Positions 15,459-23,836 are shown, counted from the stretch's first letter. The stretch is 64,000 nt of DNA from Streptomyces sp. GQFP (GCF_021545335.1 NZ_CP089312.1:5084001-5148000), one strand, 5' to 3'. Notes: generated from the sequence alone by a model not told the origin. A program made the numbers and translations.

Positions 15459-16727
15459 TCAGGTCGTGGTGGTGCGAGGCAGTTTGTGGTGTGGCCGGAG
15501 GCTGCGTCGGCCGGCGGTGACCGCTGCTGCACTTCCGAGAACGCTGAAGACGGCGATGCAGAACGCCGTCTCGTGTCCGCTGTGTTCGATCAGGGCTCCG
15601 CTTGCGGCTTGGCCGATGGCATTGCCGAGGGCGATGGCTGTGGTGATCCATCCGAAGGCCTCGGAAACCTGGTGGGGTGGTACGAGCGTGTCCAAGAGGG
15701 CGTTTTGGGCGGTGAGTTGGGGAGCAAGGGTGAGCCCGGTAAGGATCATCGCTGCCGTGAGGCCGTAGAAGCCGCCGATGAAGACGGGGCACAGCAGGAG
15801 ACCGAAGGCGGCCATCAACATCGGTAGCCGCAGGGATGGTTCGGACGGCCAGGGGCGACGGTTGTAGGTGAGTCCGCCCAGCACGGAACTGACGGACCAG
15901 GTGGCCAGCAGCAATCCGGCCGCCGCCGTCGCGCCGAGCGCGGTCGCTGCGGCGGGTATGCCGACCGCGACAAAGCCGACTCCGGTACCGAACCCCAGCG
16001 CGGCGACCAGCAGGATGGGCATTCCCCGGCGCCGTAGAACGGCATGTGGATGACGCGAACTCAGGGCAACGGTCCCGTCCCCGCCGCGGTGCTGGTAGGC
16101 CGCTGGTGTCAGGGCGAAGCCGATGGCCGTCGTGGTGATGACTCCGCAGGCCAGGGTCAGGGGAGTTCCCGGCCACAGTGCTGCGGCCAGGGTGGCTGCG
16201 ATGGCCGGAGCGATGAGGTAGCAGGTTTCGGTGCTGATGGTCTCGTAGCTGTAGGCCGTCTGCCGTTGCGAGTCCGCCGGGACGAGACGCGGCCACATCG
16301 CCCGGGACGCGACGGCCAGCAGCGGCTGCGTGGCGCTCTGGGCGAGCACCGTGCAGGCCAGCAGCAGGTTCGGTGAGTGCTGGGCCGGGACCATGGCGAT
16401 CAGGGCGAGGCTCAACGGGCCGTATGCCGCTGTCAGAGCGAGCAGGGGGCGGCTGGGCCCGAACCGGTCGATGAGGCGGCCCTGCCCGATCGCTCCGGCG
16501 GCCGTGCCGATCAGGCTGACTGCGGTCATGCCTCCGGCGAAGGCGTAGGAGCCGCTGGCCGCGCTCACATACAGCAGCAGGCTCAGGTTCGTCATGGCGA
16601 ACGCCAGTCGGCTCAGCAGCGACCAGATCACCAGGGGCATCGCACCGGGTGCGGTGAGGACGGCGCGGTAGCTGGCGGAGCTGCCGTGCCGGCCGGCTTG
16701 CCCTGTCTGCCGTGACTTCGATGGCAT
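15459..16727 (-). CDS. MFS transporter
   Basis: 422 residues with about 12 hydrophobic segments. The first loop carries the MFS-like GQGRLIDRFGPSRPLL motif between helices 2 and 3. The family exports drugs or moves small metabolites; substrate is unknown. It is divergent from the DeoR regulator gene, with about 89 bp between starts, which suggests that DeoR controls it and that the substrate may be a sugar or sugar-like compound. I chose the ATG at 16727 (ACGGAG upstream) over an in-frame start at 16844 that would run through the regulator promoter. Confidence 0.8.
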   Translation of the reverse strand: MPSKSRQTGQAGRHGSSASYRAVLTAPGAMPLVIWSLLSRLAFAMTNLSLLLYVSAASGSYAFAGGMTAVSLIGTAAGAIGQGRLIDRFGPSRPLLALTAAYGPLSLALIAMVPAQHSPNLLLACTVLAQSATQPLLAVASRAMWPRLVPADSQRQTAYSYETISTETCYLIAPAIAATLAAALWPGTPLTLACGVITTTAIGFALTPAAYQHRGGDGTVALSSRHPHAVLRRRGMPILLVAALGFGTGVGFVAVGIPAAATALGATAAAGLLLATWSVSSVLGGLTYNRRPWPSEPSLRLPMLMAAFGLLLCPVFIGGFYGLTAAMILTGLTLAPQLTAQNALLDTLVPPHQVSEAFGWITTAIALGNAIGQAASGALIEHSGHETAFCIAVFSVLGSAAAVTAGRRSLRPHHKLPRTTTT

Positions 16728-16816
16728 GAACGCTCCGTCCCGTGAAGACCCGGCTGGGGCGTGACTGTCCTCTTCCTCTCCTTGATAACGCACACAGATA
16801 TCGATTGAATAGTCAT

Positions 16817-17578
16817 GTGGAGCTTTCGGAACGTCATCTGGCAATCATGAAATTCCTTCGTGAGAGCGGGCGGGCCGACGTGTCCGTGCTGGCAGAGGCG
16901 ACGGGCGCCTCCGAGGTCACCATCCGCCGGGACCTGGAGCAGCTTGCCGCGCTGGGTGCGCTGCGGCGGGTGCGGGGCGGCGCCGTCAGTGACCTCGCAC
17001 GCGGGGACGAACCCCCTTTCGTCTTCCGTGAGTTGGAGAACACTGGGGCCAAGCGGGCCATCGGCGCCGCTGTGGCCGGCCTGGTCCAGGACGGGGAAGC
17101 GGTCCTTCTCGACGGCGGGACGACCGCACTGCACATCGCTCGTGCCCTGGCTGGACGCGGGGTGACGGTCATGCCGCTGTCCCTGCAGGCGGCCAACGTG
17201 CTGGCCTCCGCGGCACCGACCCGGGTCATCCTGCCCGGCGGCGAGTTGCGCCCCGGCGAACTGGCCGTCAACGGCCCACTGGCCGAGGCGAGCCTGCGCG
17301 CGCTGCGCTTCGACACCGCGATCCTCACTTGCTGCGGTGTCTCCGTCACGGACGGAATCACCGCTTATAACCTGGCTGATGCAGCGGTGAAAGCCCTGGC
17401 CATGTCCCAGGCCCGCCGCGTCCTGCTGGCCGCCGACGCCGGCAAGTTCACCCGCACCGCACTGGCAGCGGTCGCCCCCGTCGACCACATCGACGTCCTG
17501 GTGACCGATGCCGCCACACCGCAGTCCACCCTCGAGGCCCTCGAAGCTCTGGGCATCGCGACGCACAGGGCGGTCTGA
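16817..17578 (+). CDS. DeoR-family transcriptional regulator
   Basis: About 253 residues. The N-terminal HTH of DeoR type (SERHLAIMKFLRESGRADVS, then TGASEVTIRRDLEQLAALGA) is followed by a sugar-phosphate sensor domain with LDGGTTALHIARAL and LLAADAGKFTRTALAAVAP (the D-xxK pair is typical). It is probably released from DNA by a phosphorylated sugar. I chose the GTG at 16817 because family members begin close to SERHLAIM; the frame stays open up to 16742 but that would leave only 14 bp before the divergent MFS start. No strong Shine-Dalgarno is visible. Confidence 0.8.
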   Translation: MELSERHLAIMKFLRESGRADVSVLAEATGASEVTIRRDLEQLAALGALRRVRGGAVSDLARGDEPPFVFRELENTGAKRAIGAAVAGLVQDGEAVLLDGGTTALHIARALAGRGVTVMPLSLQAANVLASAAPTRVILPGGELRPGELAVNGPLAEASLRALRFDTAILTCCGVSVTDGITAYNLADAAVKALAMSQARRVLLAADAGKFTRTALAAVAPVDHIDVLVTDAATPQSTLEALEALGIATHRAV

Positions 17579-17692
17579 AACGGGTAAGCCTGGCTTCGCC
17601 CTTGTGATGCTGTCCTGCACCCTCAGGGTGCCGACGACGATGCGGCAACAGCTCAGGCGTCACACGGTGATCGGCCTGGCTGCGGCGATTGC

Positions 17693-17783
17693 GGTTACCT
17701 TGGCAGGTTACCTTTCCTCCGCGAGAAACATGAATTGCCTCTTTCCAGTTCGGTTTCCTCTGCTTGCATCCGGGAGGGTAACC
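17693..17783. repeat. Three GGTTACC motifs in a gene-free stretch
   Basis: GGTTACC occurs at 17693-17699 and 17706-17712 (13 bp apart, direct) and inverted as GGTAACC at 17777-17783. The copies at 17706 and 17777 are also flanked by CTTTCC-like sequence in mirrored positions. The stretch 17579-17914 contains no gene I can support. These could be regulator sites for the small gene at 17915. Confidence 0.35.
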
Positions 17784-17914
17784 GGAAAGGAAAGTCCGAC
17801 TCGACAGGATCCGCACCTTTCCCATTACGCACTTTCCTGCTCGATTTCCTTGATTCTTTCCGATTCGTTATACGGACCCGCACGATCAAGGTTTCCCCTG
17901 GGCTACGGTGCCGC

Positions 17915-18268
17915 ATGACAATGGACTTTCCCGAATGGGACGAGATGGCGGCCGAGCCGGAGAAACTCGTCGTCAAGCTAGAGGACGGCATAACCGGCCT
18001 GCAGGAACAGATGAAGCTCCTACGTGAACGACTCAAGGCCGCGCGGCGCCTCGTCGAGGTCAAGGCGGACGTCGAGTACCTCAAGCAGCACAACGCGCCC
18101 CGTCCCAAGGGCAGAGCCCCCGGCCAGGGCGAGGCCGACGACCACCTGGCTGAAGGGCCGGGCGAGGGCACGGGACTGACGCGAAAGAGTCAAGTGATCC
18201 AATCTGAAGAGCATGCGGACCAGTCTGGACGAATTCTCCAGAGCAGGCGTGATCCACAAGAACCTTGA
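17915..18268 (+). CDS. Small coiled-coil protein, unknown function
   Basis: 117 residues. Residues 12-60 form an amphipathic coiled coil (EKLVVKLEDGITGLQEQMKL, LRERLKAARRLVEVKADVEY), and the tail is hydrophilic. No family recognised. A 29-residue frame at 18213-18302, in another frame and overlapping the end, looks more gene-like (VIHKNLDDKTYQADPDE) than the overlapping tail. A frameshift near 18190 that replaced the original C terminus is therefore possible. It is not certain that either is expressed. Confidence 0.35.
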   Translation: MTMDFPEWDEMAAEPEKLVVKLEDGITGLQEQMKLLRERLKAARRLVEVKADVEYLKQHNAPRPKGRAPGQGEADDHLAEGPGEGTGLTRKSQVIQSEEHADQSGRILQSRRDPQEP

Positions 18269-18366
18269 CGATAAAACCTACCAAGCCGATCCAGACGAAT
18301 GATCGAATCGGCGGACAGTCGTTCCATGACTCCTGCTTCCGCGCGATAGTCCCGCCGGAGACAGGG

Positions 18367-18402
18367 CGGCCTCCACCGGGATTAGGGCCCGGTGAAGGCC
18401 AG
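18367..18402. terminator. Hairpin, terminator-like
   Basis: GGCCTCCACCGGG and CCCGGTGAAGGCC pair with one G-U wobble around a short loop. It lies after the small coiled-coil gene and faces the 3' end of the XRE gene. Nothing else is visible in 18303-18556. Confidence 0.45.
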
Positions 18403-18556
18403 TAACCAGGGATTTCCCAGACCTGTCAGGACCGGATTTCCTGTGTCGCGGCCTACCTTACCCGCGCCCTTGTGGGGTGGGGCCGTGAATGCGCGGAATC
18501 CGCCTGCCCTCGCATGAGGGAGGCACCGAATGCGATCTTTCCCGGATACGTCGCGT

Positions 18557-18853
18557 TCAAGGGCGGCGGCCAGGCCACAAGTCGGCGTCCAGCGCGGCTT
18601 CCAGGCTGGCAATGGTCAGCAGGTCGGGCCAGGTGGCACCGGCCAGGACGTTGGCGATGGTCTGCCGGTTCACCCCGGAGTCCACGGCGAGGCGGTTGGC
18701 GCTGACATCGCGCTCGCGCATGGCGGCGGCGAGGCGGCGGGCGAGGGCCTGGGCGACACGGGCGCCATGATGCTCGGCCAGGGCCGCGTCGGGCCACGGG
18801 CCGGCAAGGACGAAGGCGCGCGGGGCGAGCGCGCGCGAGGAGTCTCCGGGCAC
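18557..18853 (-). CDS. XRE-family HTH DNA-binding protein
   Basis: 98 residues. The C-terminal half is a Cro/cI-type HTH: RRLAAAMRERDVSANRLAVD, then SGVNRQTIANVLAGATWPDL with the recognition helix in NRQTIANVL. The N-terminal 35 residues are non-conserved. It is probably an autorepressor: the intergenic region with the divergent recombinase-like gene carries two adjacent 14-bp palindromes (18905-18934) about 52 bp upstream of this start. The start codon is assigned only from frame length. Confidence 0.7.
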   Translation of the reverse strand: MPGDSSRALAPRAFVLAGPWPDAALAEHHGARVAQALARRLAAAMRERDVSANRLAVDSGVNRQTIANVLAGATWPDLLTIASLEAALDADLWPGRRP

Positions 18854-18904
18854 GCCGGACAGTGTCCCGCACCGGGTTCTGCCGGTTCGGCCCCGCCGGA
18901 GAGT

Positions 18905-18934
18905 GCTAATCCGTTAGCGTGCGAATGGATTAGC
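18905..18934. promoter_or_regulatory. Twin palindromic operator
   Basis: Two 14-bp dyads, GCTAATCCGTTAGC and GCGAATGGATTAGC, are separated by GT and together form a larger dyad (CTAATCC ... GGATTAG). This is the arrangement used by cooperative phage-type repressors. It lies between the XRE gene and the recombinase-like gene. Confidence 0.6.
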
Positions 18935-18967
18935 GATCTTCCGGCTGGTGTCTGCTCGTGGCGGTCC

Positions 18968-19891
18968 GCCATCTCCCGGTACATCGGCAACTACACGCCG
19001 CGCCCGGCACCCCGCGCCTGGGAACGGGTCGCCCCGCTCGTCAGGGCGGCCGTCAAGCAGGCCGATCCTCTCCTGCCCTACACAGCACGGGAGTTACTGG
19101 GGCCCCTGGCGAAGCTGGCCCTGTTCGCCGATGCCGAGGGCATGTCCGCCGCCACGGAGGTGTGGCTGTCGAAGGAGCTGATCGAGCGGTTCGTCCAGGT
19201 CGGGTGCCCGGCCGCGTCGGAGGCGACGCGCGGCAACTACCGTTCCCGGCTGCTGAGGCTGCGCGAGGCGGTGATCGGTCCGGACCTGGTCACCGGTCGG
19301 CCGGTCAAACTCTCCGCATCGGCTGCCTCCCGCCCCTACACGTCGGCCGAGACCGCCGCTCTGTGGGCGTGGGCGCTCGCCCAGCCCACGGCCGAACTGC
19401 GGCACGGCTGCCAGGTCCTGCTCGCCCTGGGCTTCGGCTGCGGCCTGGACTCGCCCGAGGTCGTTCCCCTGCGAGCGCATGATGTCCGGGCCGCTGAGGG
19501 CGGCGCGGTCGCGGTGAACGTGCGAGGCCGTCGGGCGAGGCTGATTCTCTGCCGCTGTCACTGGGAGGCCGTGCTGGCCAAGGCCGCCCGTGAGGCAACG
19601 GTGCCAGGCACTGCGTCCTGCTTGTTCCGTCCTCGCTCGCAGGCCAGGGCGAAGAACACCGTCACCAACTTCCTCGCGCGCACGGCCAAAGATCCCGCCT
19701 GCCCGCCGCTCGTGCAGGGCCGGGCCCGGGCGACCTGGCTGGTCGGGCTGATCGATGAGGGCGTGCGCCTGCCGGTGATCGTGGCGGCGGCTGGGGTGGA
19801 CACCCTGCACGCCCTGTCGAGGATCATGCCGTTCGTCCGCCCCGTCCCCACACCCGAGGCAGGCTCCCAACTGCGGGGCGAGGCACCGTGA
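18968..19891 (+). CDS. Integrase/recombinase-like protein, start unresolved
   Basis: About 307 residues of recognisable sequence beginning at AISRYIGNYTPRPAPRAWER. I recognise an actinobacterial family of integrase-like proteins found upstream of transposase genes: helical N-terminal half (ATRGNYRSRLLRLREAV) and a tyrosine-recombinase-like second half (LLALGFGCGLDSPEVVPLRA, ARATWLVGLIDEGVRLPVIV). A clear catalytic Tyr with the R-H-R triad is not visible. In this frame there is no ATG, GTG, TTG or CTG between the operator and the start of homology, so either translation begins inside the XRE gene or the 5' end is damaged. The stop overlaps the transposase GTG (GTGA at 19888-19891). Confidence 0.55.
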   Translation, partial: AISRYIGNYTPRPAPRAWERVAPLVRAAVKQADPLLPYTARELLGPLAKLALFADAEGMSAATEVWLSKELIERFVQVGCPAASEATRGNYRSRLLRLREAVIGPDLVTGRPVKLSASAASRPYTSAETAALWAWALAQPTAELRHGCQVLLALGFGCGLDSPEVVPLRAHDVRAAEGGAVAVNVRGRRARLILCRCHWEAVLAKAAREATVPGTASCLFRPRSQARAKNTVTNFLARTAKDPACPPLVQGRARATWLVGLIDEGVRLPVIVAAAGVDTLHALSRIMPFVRPVPTPEAGSQLRGEAP

Positions 19892-21617
19892 ACCGCCCAC
19901 CGCCGTCCGAGCGGGCTGTCCCGCGTGAGCCGCGCATCGCCGACGCAGACGTCGAACAGGCCCTGGCCGACGTCTGCGATCCGGCCGTACGCGCCGAACT
20001 GACCGACCTCCTGCACCAGGACCTCGGGCGGCCACGCCTGCTGACCGTGGACGGTCTGCTGGCCGGGATGCAGATCTGCGCTGACCGGCACCGCGGCCAG
20101 GTCCTGCTCGACCGCACCACCGCCATCCTGCACTGGGCGATCAGCCCCGCCATGCGTGAGCGGTTCGGCATCCCCGAACGCCCCGACGACGCCCGCGGTT
20201 TCGAGGCCGGATACGCCGTGGTCCGACGCCTGTTCCACCGGCTCACCGACGCCATGGACCCCTCACCGCTGCCGAAGAACCACCGCCTGGACAAGACCAC
20301 CGCCCGCCGCCTCCAGGCCGCCGCCGACCCCGCTGCGCTACAGCAGCACGCTGCGTTCCTGCTGCGCACCGGCAACGCCCTCGTCGATGCCTCCCTCGCC
20401 AGGATCCGGCCGCACCTCGACGCGCACTGGGACGGATCCACGCCATCGACGCCACCCCCGTGCGCACCTACTCCCGTGGCCTGCGCACCACCGGCCCGGA
20501 CCTGGCCACCGATCCCGACGCCGGCTGGTACTTCCGCGAAGGCGACCACCGCGACCCCGACGCCCTTCCCGCCCACAGCACGAAGAAGAACGGCAAGCGC
20601 CAGCGCACCGCCGCCAAGGCGATGTTCGGCTATGACGCCACCCTCGCGATCGCCCGCAACCCCCACCGCGACGGGACGCCCCGCCCCGACGGCACCGCCG
20701 ACCCCCGTGTCCCGCCCGGCGTGGTCACCGGCTTCACCCTGGACAAGCCCGGCCACGCCCCCGGCCCCAACGCCATCCGGGTCCTCGCCGACGTCCGCCG
20801 CCGCGGCCACCCGGCCGGATTCCTCGCCGGCGACCGCGCTTACAACAACACGGTCCCCGACTACTTCCAGCTCCCCGCCCGCGCGCTCAGCTACCAACTG
20901 GTCTTCGACTACCGCCAAGACCAGCTCGGCATCCAGGCAGGCACCGCCGGAGCCCAGCTCATCGAGGGCACCTGGTACTGCCCCGCGCTCCCGTCAGCCC
21001 TGGTCACGGCCACCACCGACCTGCATGCCGAAGCCATCGACCAGGAAACCCGGACCCGTCGCATCGCCGCCCGGATCCCGTTCCAGCTGGTCCCCAAACA
21101 GCACCCCGACCGCGAGGGCCACCAGCGGATGTCCTGCCCCGCTGCCGCCGGACACGTCCAGTGCCCGCTCAAACCCACCAGCCTCGGCCGCGACCCCCGC
21201 CTTCCGCTGGCCGACCCCCAGCCAAGCCCTGCCGGACCAGCCAAGATCTGCGCACAACAGTCGATCACCATCCCGCCCGAAGCAGGAGCCCAGCAACACC
21301 AGGCCCTTCCCTACGGCACTGCGGAATGGCAACGCACGTATTTCAGGCTCCGCAACAGCGTGGAGTCCTTCAACGGCTTCGCCAAGGACCCGATCTACGA
21401 GGCGATCGAGCAGCCCGGGAGACGACGGATCCGTGGTATCGCCGCCCAGGCTCTCCTGCTGGCCTTCCAACTCGCCCACGCCAACCGCCGCAAGATCGAC
21501 CGCTGGCTCGACACGCTGTCTCCCGACGGGCACCCACCCCACCGACGCCCCACCCGCCGCCGACCAACCAGACCACTCGGCAGCTGGACCCCCACAGGCC
21601 ACCTCACCACCAAGTGA
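19888..21617 (+). pseudogene. DDE transposase, frameshifted near 20433
   Basis: The first 181 or so codons (to DAHWD) and the remaining part lie in different frames. Reading shifts by -1 at GGGACGGATCC; inserting one C (GACCGG) restores WDRIHAIDATPVRTYSRG, so a 1-bp deletion is the simplest cause. The joined protein, about 576 residues, carries a DDE set: the Asp of AIDATPVR, the Asp of FLAGDRAYNN and the Glu of SVESFNGFAKD. I cannot assign an IS family with confidence. The GTG start overlaps the recombinase-like gene and the stop is the first base group of repeat copy B. Confidence 0.75.
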
Positions 21618-21655
21618 GAGAGACCTCACACCGACAGGAAAATCACACCGCCAAC
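21614..21655. repeat. Island-flanking repeat, copy B
   Basis: Begins GTGAGAGAGACCTCACAC and continues CGACAGGAAAATCACACC. Same orientation and about 93% identical to copy A at 13577. It contains the transposase stop codon. The two copies and the hairpin after each enclose about 8 kb. Confidence 0.7.
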
Positions 21656-21734
21656 AGCCCAGCCACCCCCACGGCCCTGGGCCACCCAGAGGCGCCCCCA
21701 CACCTCTGAATCCCCTCTGAACCACGACGAAAAA

Positions 21735-21775
21735 GCGAAACGGCCCCCACCATGATCATGATGAAGACCGTTTCG
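21735..21775. terminator. Hairpin after repeat B
   Basis: GCGAAACGG and CCGTTTCGC form the outer stem; the inner part pairs through G-U wobbles around CATGATCATG. Layout and sequence recall the palindrome at 13636-13669 (AACGG...GATCA...CCGTT), so both probably derive from one ancestor. Confidence 0.55.
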
Positions 21776-21786
21776 CCACTGCTACC

Positions 21787-21807
21787 GAGCACCTAACGTC
21801 GGTGCTC
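21787..21807 (-). terminator. tRNA-Leu terminator
   Basis: GAGCACC-TAACGTC-GGTGCTC, a 7-bp stem directly 3' of the tRNA-Leu gene on the same strand. Confidence 0.6.
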
Positions 21808-21812
21808 CCTTG

Positions 21813-21896
21813 TGCGCGAGGGGGGAGTTGAACCCCCACGCCCTTTCGGGCACTGGAACCTGAATCCAGCGCGTCTGCCTATTCCGCCACCCGCGC
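21813..21896 (-). tRNA. tRNA-Leu(CAG)
   Basis: An 84-nt class II tRNA. Acceptor stem GCGCGGG/CTCGCGC (one G-U), D arm GTGGCGGAATAGGCAGAC, anticodon stem CTGGA/TCCAG with loop TTCAGGT (anticodon CAG), a long variable arm with GCCC/GGGC and T arm GGGGG-TTCAACT-CCCCC. Discriminator A; CCA is not encoded. The accessory island abuts its 3' end, a common integration site, although I found no second copy of the 3' end as an attachment site. Confidence 0.95.
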
Positions 21897-22036
21897 ATTG
21901 GGTGTGTCCTCGGGCCCTGCTCCTGGCGGTGCTGGGGCCTTCCGACATCGAGAAGATTAGCACGCTGGAGGTGGTGGGTTCACATCCCTTTCCCTCCGTC
22001 CCTGGTCACCCCGACCGAGCCGGACCGGCTGCGACT

Positions 22037-22068
22037 ACGTATCAACACGTGCCGGTTCACGTATCAAC
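22037..22068. promoter_or_regulatory. Direct repeat ACGTATCAAC x2 upstream of fhaA
   Basis: ACGTATCAAC at 22037-22046 and again at 22059-22068, 22 bp apart start to start (two helical turns), about 270 bp before fhaA. The rest of the 440-bp gap between tRNA-Leu and fhaA shows no gene. A regulator binding tandem sites on one face of the helix would fit. Confidence 0.45.
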
Positions 22069-22336
22069 CTCGTACCGGTCCAGTCCATCTCCTCAGGAGG
22101 CGGGCAAGCTGCACAGTCAGGTGCGGGACACTGGTTTGGCGCCGCCTCTACGATCTGAGTACGGCCGAGGAGTTCGAAGGGGAGCTTCTCAGGGAACTTC
22201 GTCAGGCGTCGACACCCGTCGACCGCGCTGACAGGGGGAACCAGCCGATATCCCGGCGCGTGGATACGATCAGTAAGCAGTACCAAGTACGGCACGCACG
22301 GCTCAGTACAGAGCAGCAACTAGGAGGAGGTGCCCC

Positions 22337-23209
22337 ATGGGAGTCCTGAAGAAGTTCGAGCAGCGTCTCGAAGGTCTGGTCAACGGCACCTTCGCCAAAG
22401 TGTTCAAGTCCGAGGTCCAGCCCGTGGAGATCGCGGGCGCACTGCAGCGCGAGTGCGACAACAACGCGACCATCTGGAACCGCGACCGGACCGTCGTACC
22501 CAACGACTTCATCGTGGAACTGAGCACACCGGACTACGACCGCCTCAGCCCGTACTCCGGGCAGCTCGGCGACGAACTCGCCGGGATGGTGCGGGACTAC
22601 GCCAAGCAGCAGCGCTACACCTTCATGGGCGACATCAAGGTGCACCTGGAGAAGGCCGACGACCTGGACACCGGTCTGTACCGGGTCCGCAGCCGTACGC
22701 TCGCCTCCTCCACCAACCAGCAGGCCCCCGGCCGCCCGGGCCCCGGCACCGCCGCTCCCGCGGCACCGCCGATGGGCCGGCCCGGCGCGGGCGGAGGCGC
22801 AGGTGGTTACGGCTATCCGCCGGCCGCCGCACCGCCCCCGATGCCTGCCGCACCGCCGCCCGGCGGACGTCCCGGAGCCGCCCCGGCGGGTCCGCCCATG
22901 GGACAGCGGCCGACAGCGGGAGCGGGCCGCACGCGCGCGTGGGTCGAGATCAACGGCGCACGCCACCAGATCACCCGCGCGACGCTGGTGCTGGGCCGCA
23001 GTACCGAGGCCGACGTCCGGATCGACGACCCCGGCGTCTCGCGCCGGCACTGTGAGATCCGTCCCGGAACGCCCCCGACGATCCAGGATCTCGGGTCCAC
23101 CAACGGCATCGTGGTGGACGGAACGCACACCACCCGCGCTACGCTCCGCGACGGCTCTCGGATCGTCGTGGGCAGCACCACCATCATTTACCGGCAAGCC
23201 GAAGGGTGA
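22337..23209 (+). CDS. fhaA: FhaA: DUF3662 and FHA domain protein
   Basis: 290 residues. The N-terminal DUF3662 domain (1-120, MGVLKKFEQRLEGLVNGTFA) is followed by a Pro/Gly-rich linker (about 130-200) and a C-terminal FHA domain with RSTEADVRIDDPGVSRRHCE and LGSTNGIVVDG, which binds phosphothreonine. In mycobacteria FhaA binds phosphorylated MviN and regulates peptidoglycan precursor export. It is the first gene of a six-gene operon (fhaA-fhaB-pstP-rodA-pbpA-pknB) conserved in actinobacteria. The Shine-Dalgarno AGGAGGAGG is strong. Confidence 0.92.
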   Translation: MGVLKKFEQRLEGLVNGTFAKVFKSEVQPVEIAGALQRECDNNATIWNRDRTVVPNDFIVELSTPDYDRLSPYSGQLGDELAGMVRDYAKQQRYTFMGDIKVHLEKADDLDTGLYRVRSRTLASSTNQQAPGRPGPGTAAPAAPPMGRPGAGGGAGGYGYPPAAAPPPMPAAPPPGGRPGAAPAGPPMGQRPTAGAGRTRAWVEINGARHQITRATLVLGRSTEADVRIDDPGVSRRHCEIRPGTPPTIQDLGSTNGIVVDGTHTTRATLRDGSRIVVGSTTIIYRQAEG

Positions 23210-23219
23210 AGCGGGGGCA

Positions 23220-23744
23220 ATGTCAGAGCTGACCCTCACGGTCATGCGGCTGGGTTTTCTGGCCGTACTGTGGCTGTTCGTGATCGTGGCCGTGCAGGTC
23301 ATCCGCAGCGACCTGTTCGGTACGCGTGTCACCCAGCGCGGGTCGAGGCGTGACAGCGGCCGCCAGCAGCAGGCGGCCGCCCGACAGGCCGCCGCGCCCC
23401 CGCAGCAACGCCAGCAGCAGCCGTCCGGCGGCGGCAGGCAGCGCCGGGGCGCACCCAGCAAACTGGTCGTCTCCGAGGGCACCCTGACGGGCACCACCGT
23501 CGCGCTCCAGGGGCAGACCGTCACGCTCGGCCGGGCCCACGACTCCACCATCGTGCTGGACGACGACTACGCCTCCAGCAGGCATGCCAGGATCTACCCG
23601 GACCGGGACGGCCAGTGGATCGTCGAGGACCTCGGGTCCACGAACGGCACCTATCTCGACCGGACCCGACTGACTACTCCCACACCGATTCCGCTGGGCG
23701 CGCCGATCCGCATCGGCAAGACCGTCATCGAGCTGCGGAAGTAG
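23220..23744 (+). CDS. fhaB: FhaB (FipA-binding type) membrane FHA protein
   Basis: 174 residues. One N-terminal membrane helix (about 8-27, MRLGFLAVLWLFVIVAVQVI) is followed by a Gln/Arg-rich linker and an FHA domain (about 90-170) with LGRAHDSTIVLDDDYASSRH and DLGSTNGTYLDR. FHA domains read phosphothreonine, so this is a membrane-tethered effector of the PknB kinase downstream. The ATG is at 23220, 10 bp after the fhaA stop. Confidence 0.92.
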   Translation: MSELTLTVMRLGFLAVLWLFVIVAVQVIRSDLFGTRVTQRGSRRDSGRQQQAAARQAAAPPQQRQQQPSGGGRQRRGAPSKLVVSEGTLTGTTVALQGQTVTLGRAHDSTIVLDDDYASSRHARIYPDRDGQWIVEDLGSTNGTYLDRTRLTTPTPIPLGAPIRIGKTVIELRK

Positions 23745-23836
23745 TGCTACATCATGAATAGGCGCGAGCGGAGCGAGCACGCGGCGGCGGTCCACGCGAC
23801 GGACCGCGGCGCGCTCCCGACCGGAGGGTGGGCACC

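Noticed and set aside
18530..18967. Extension of the recombinase-like gene upstream through the XRE gene
   Set aside because: The extra residues are antisense to the XRE HTH and low-complexity; homology begins only near 18968.
20425..20445. Programmed -1 frameshift in the transposase
   Set aside because: There is no slippery heptamer (such as A AAA AAG) and no obvious downstream stem; loss of one C explains the shift more simply.
21813..21850. tRNA-Leu 3' end as attL/attR of an integrated element
   Set aside because: I found no second copy of the tRNA 3' end at the left edge of the island, so tRNA-targeted integration is not shown.
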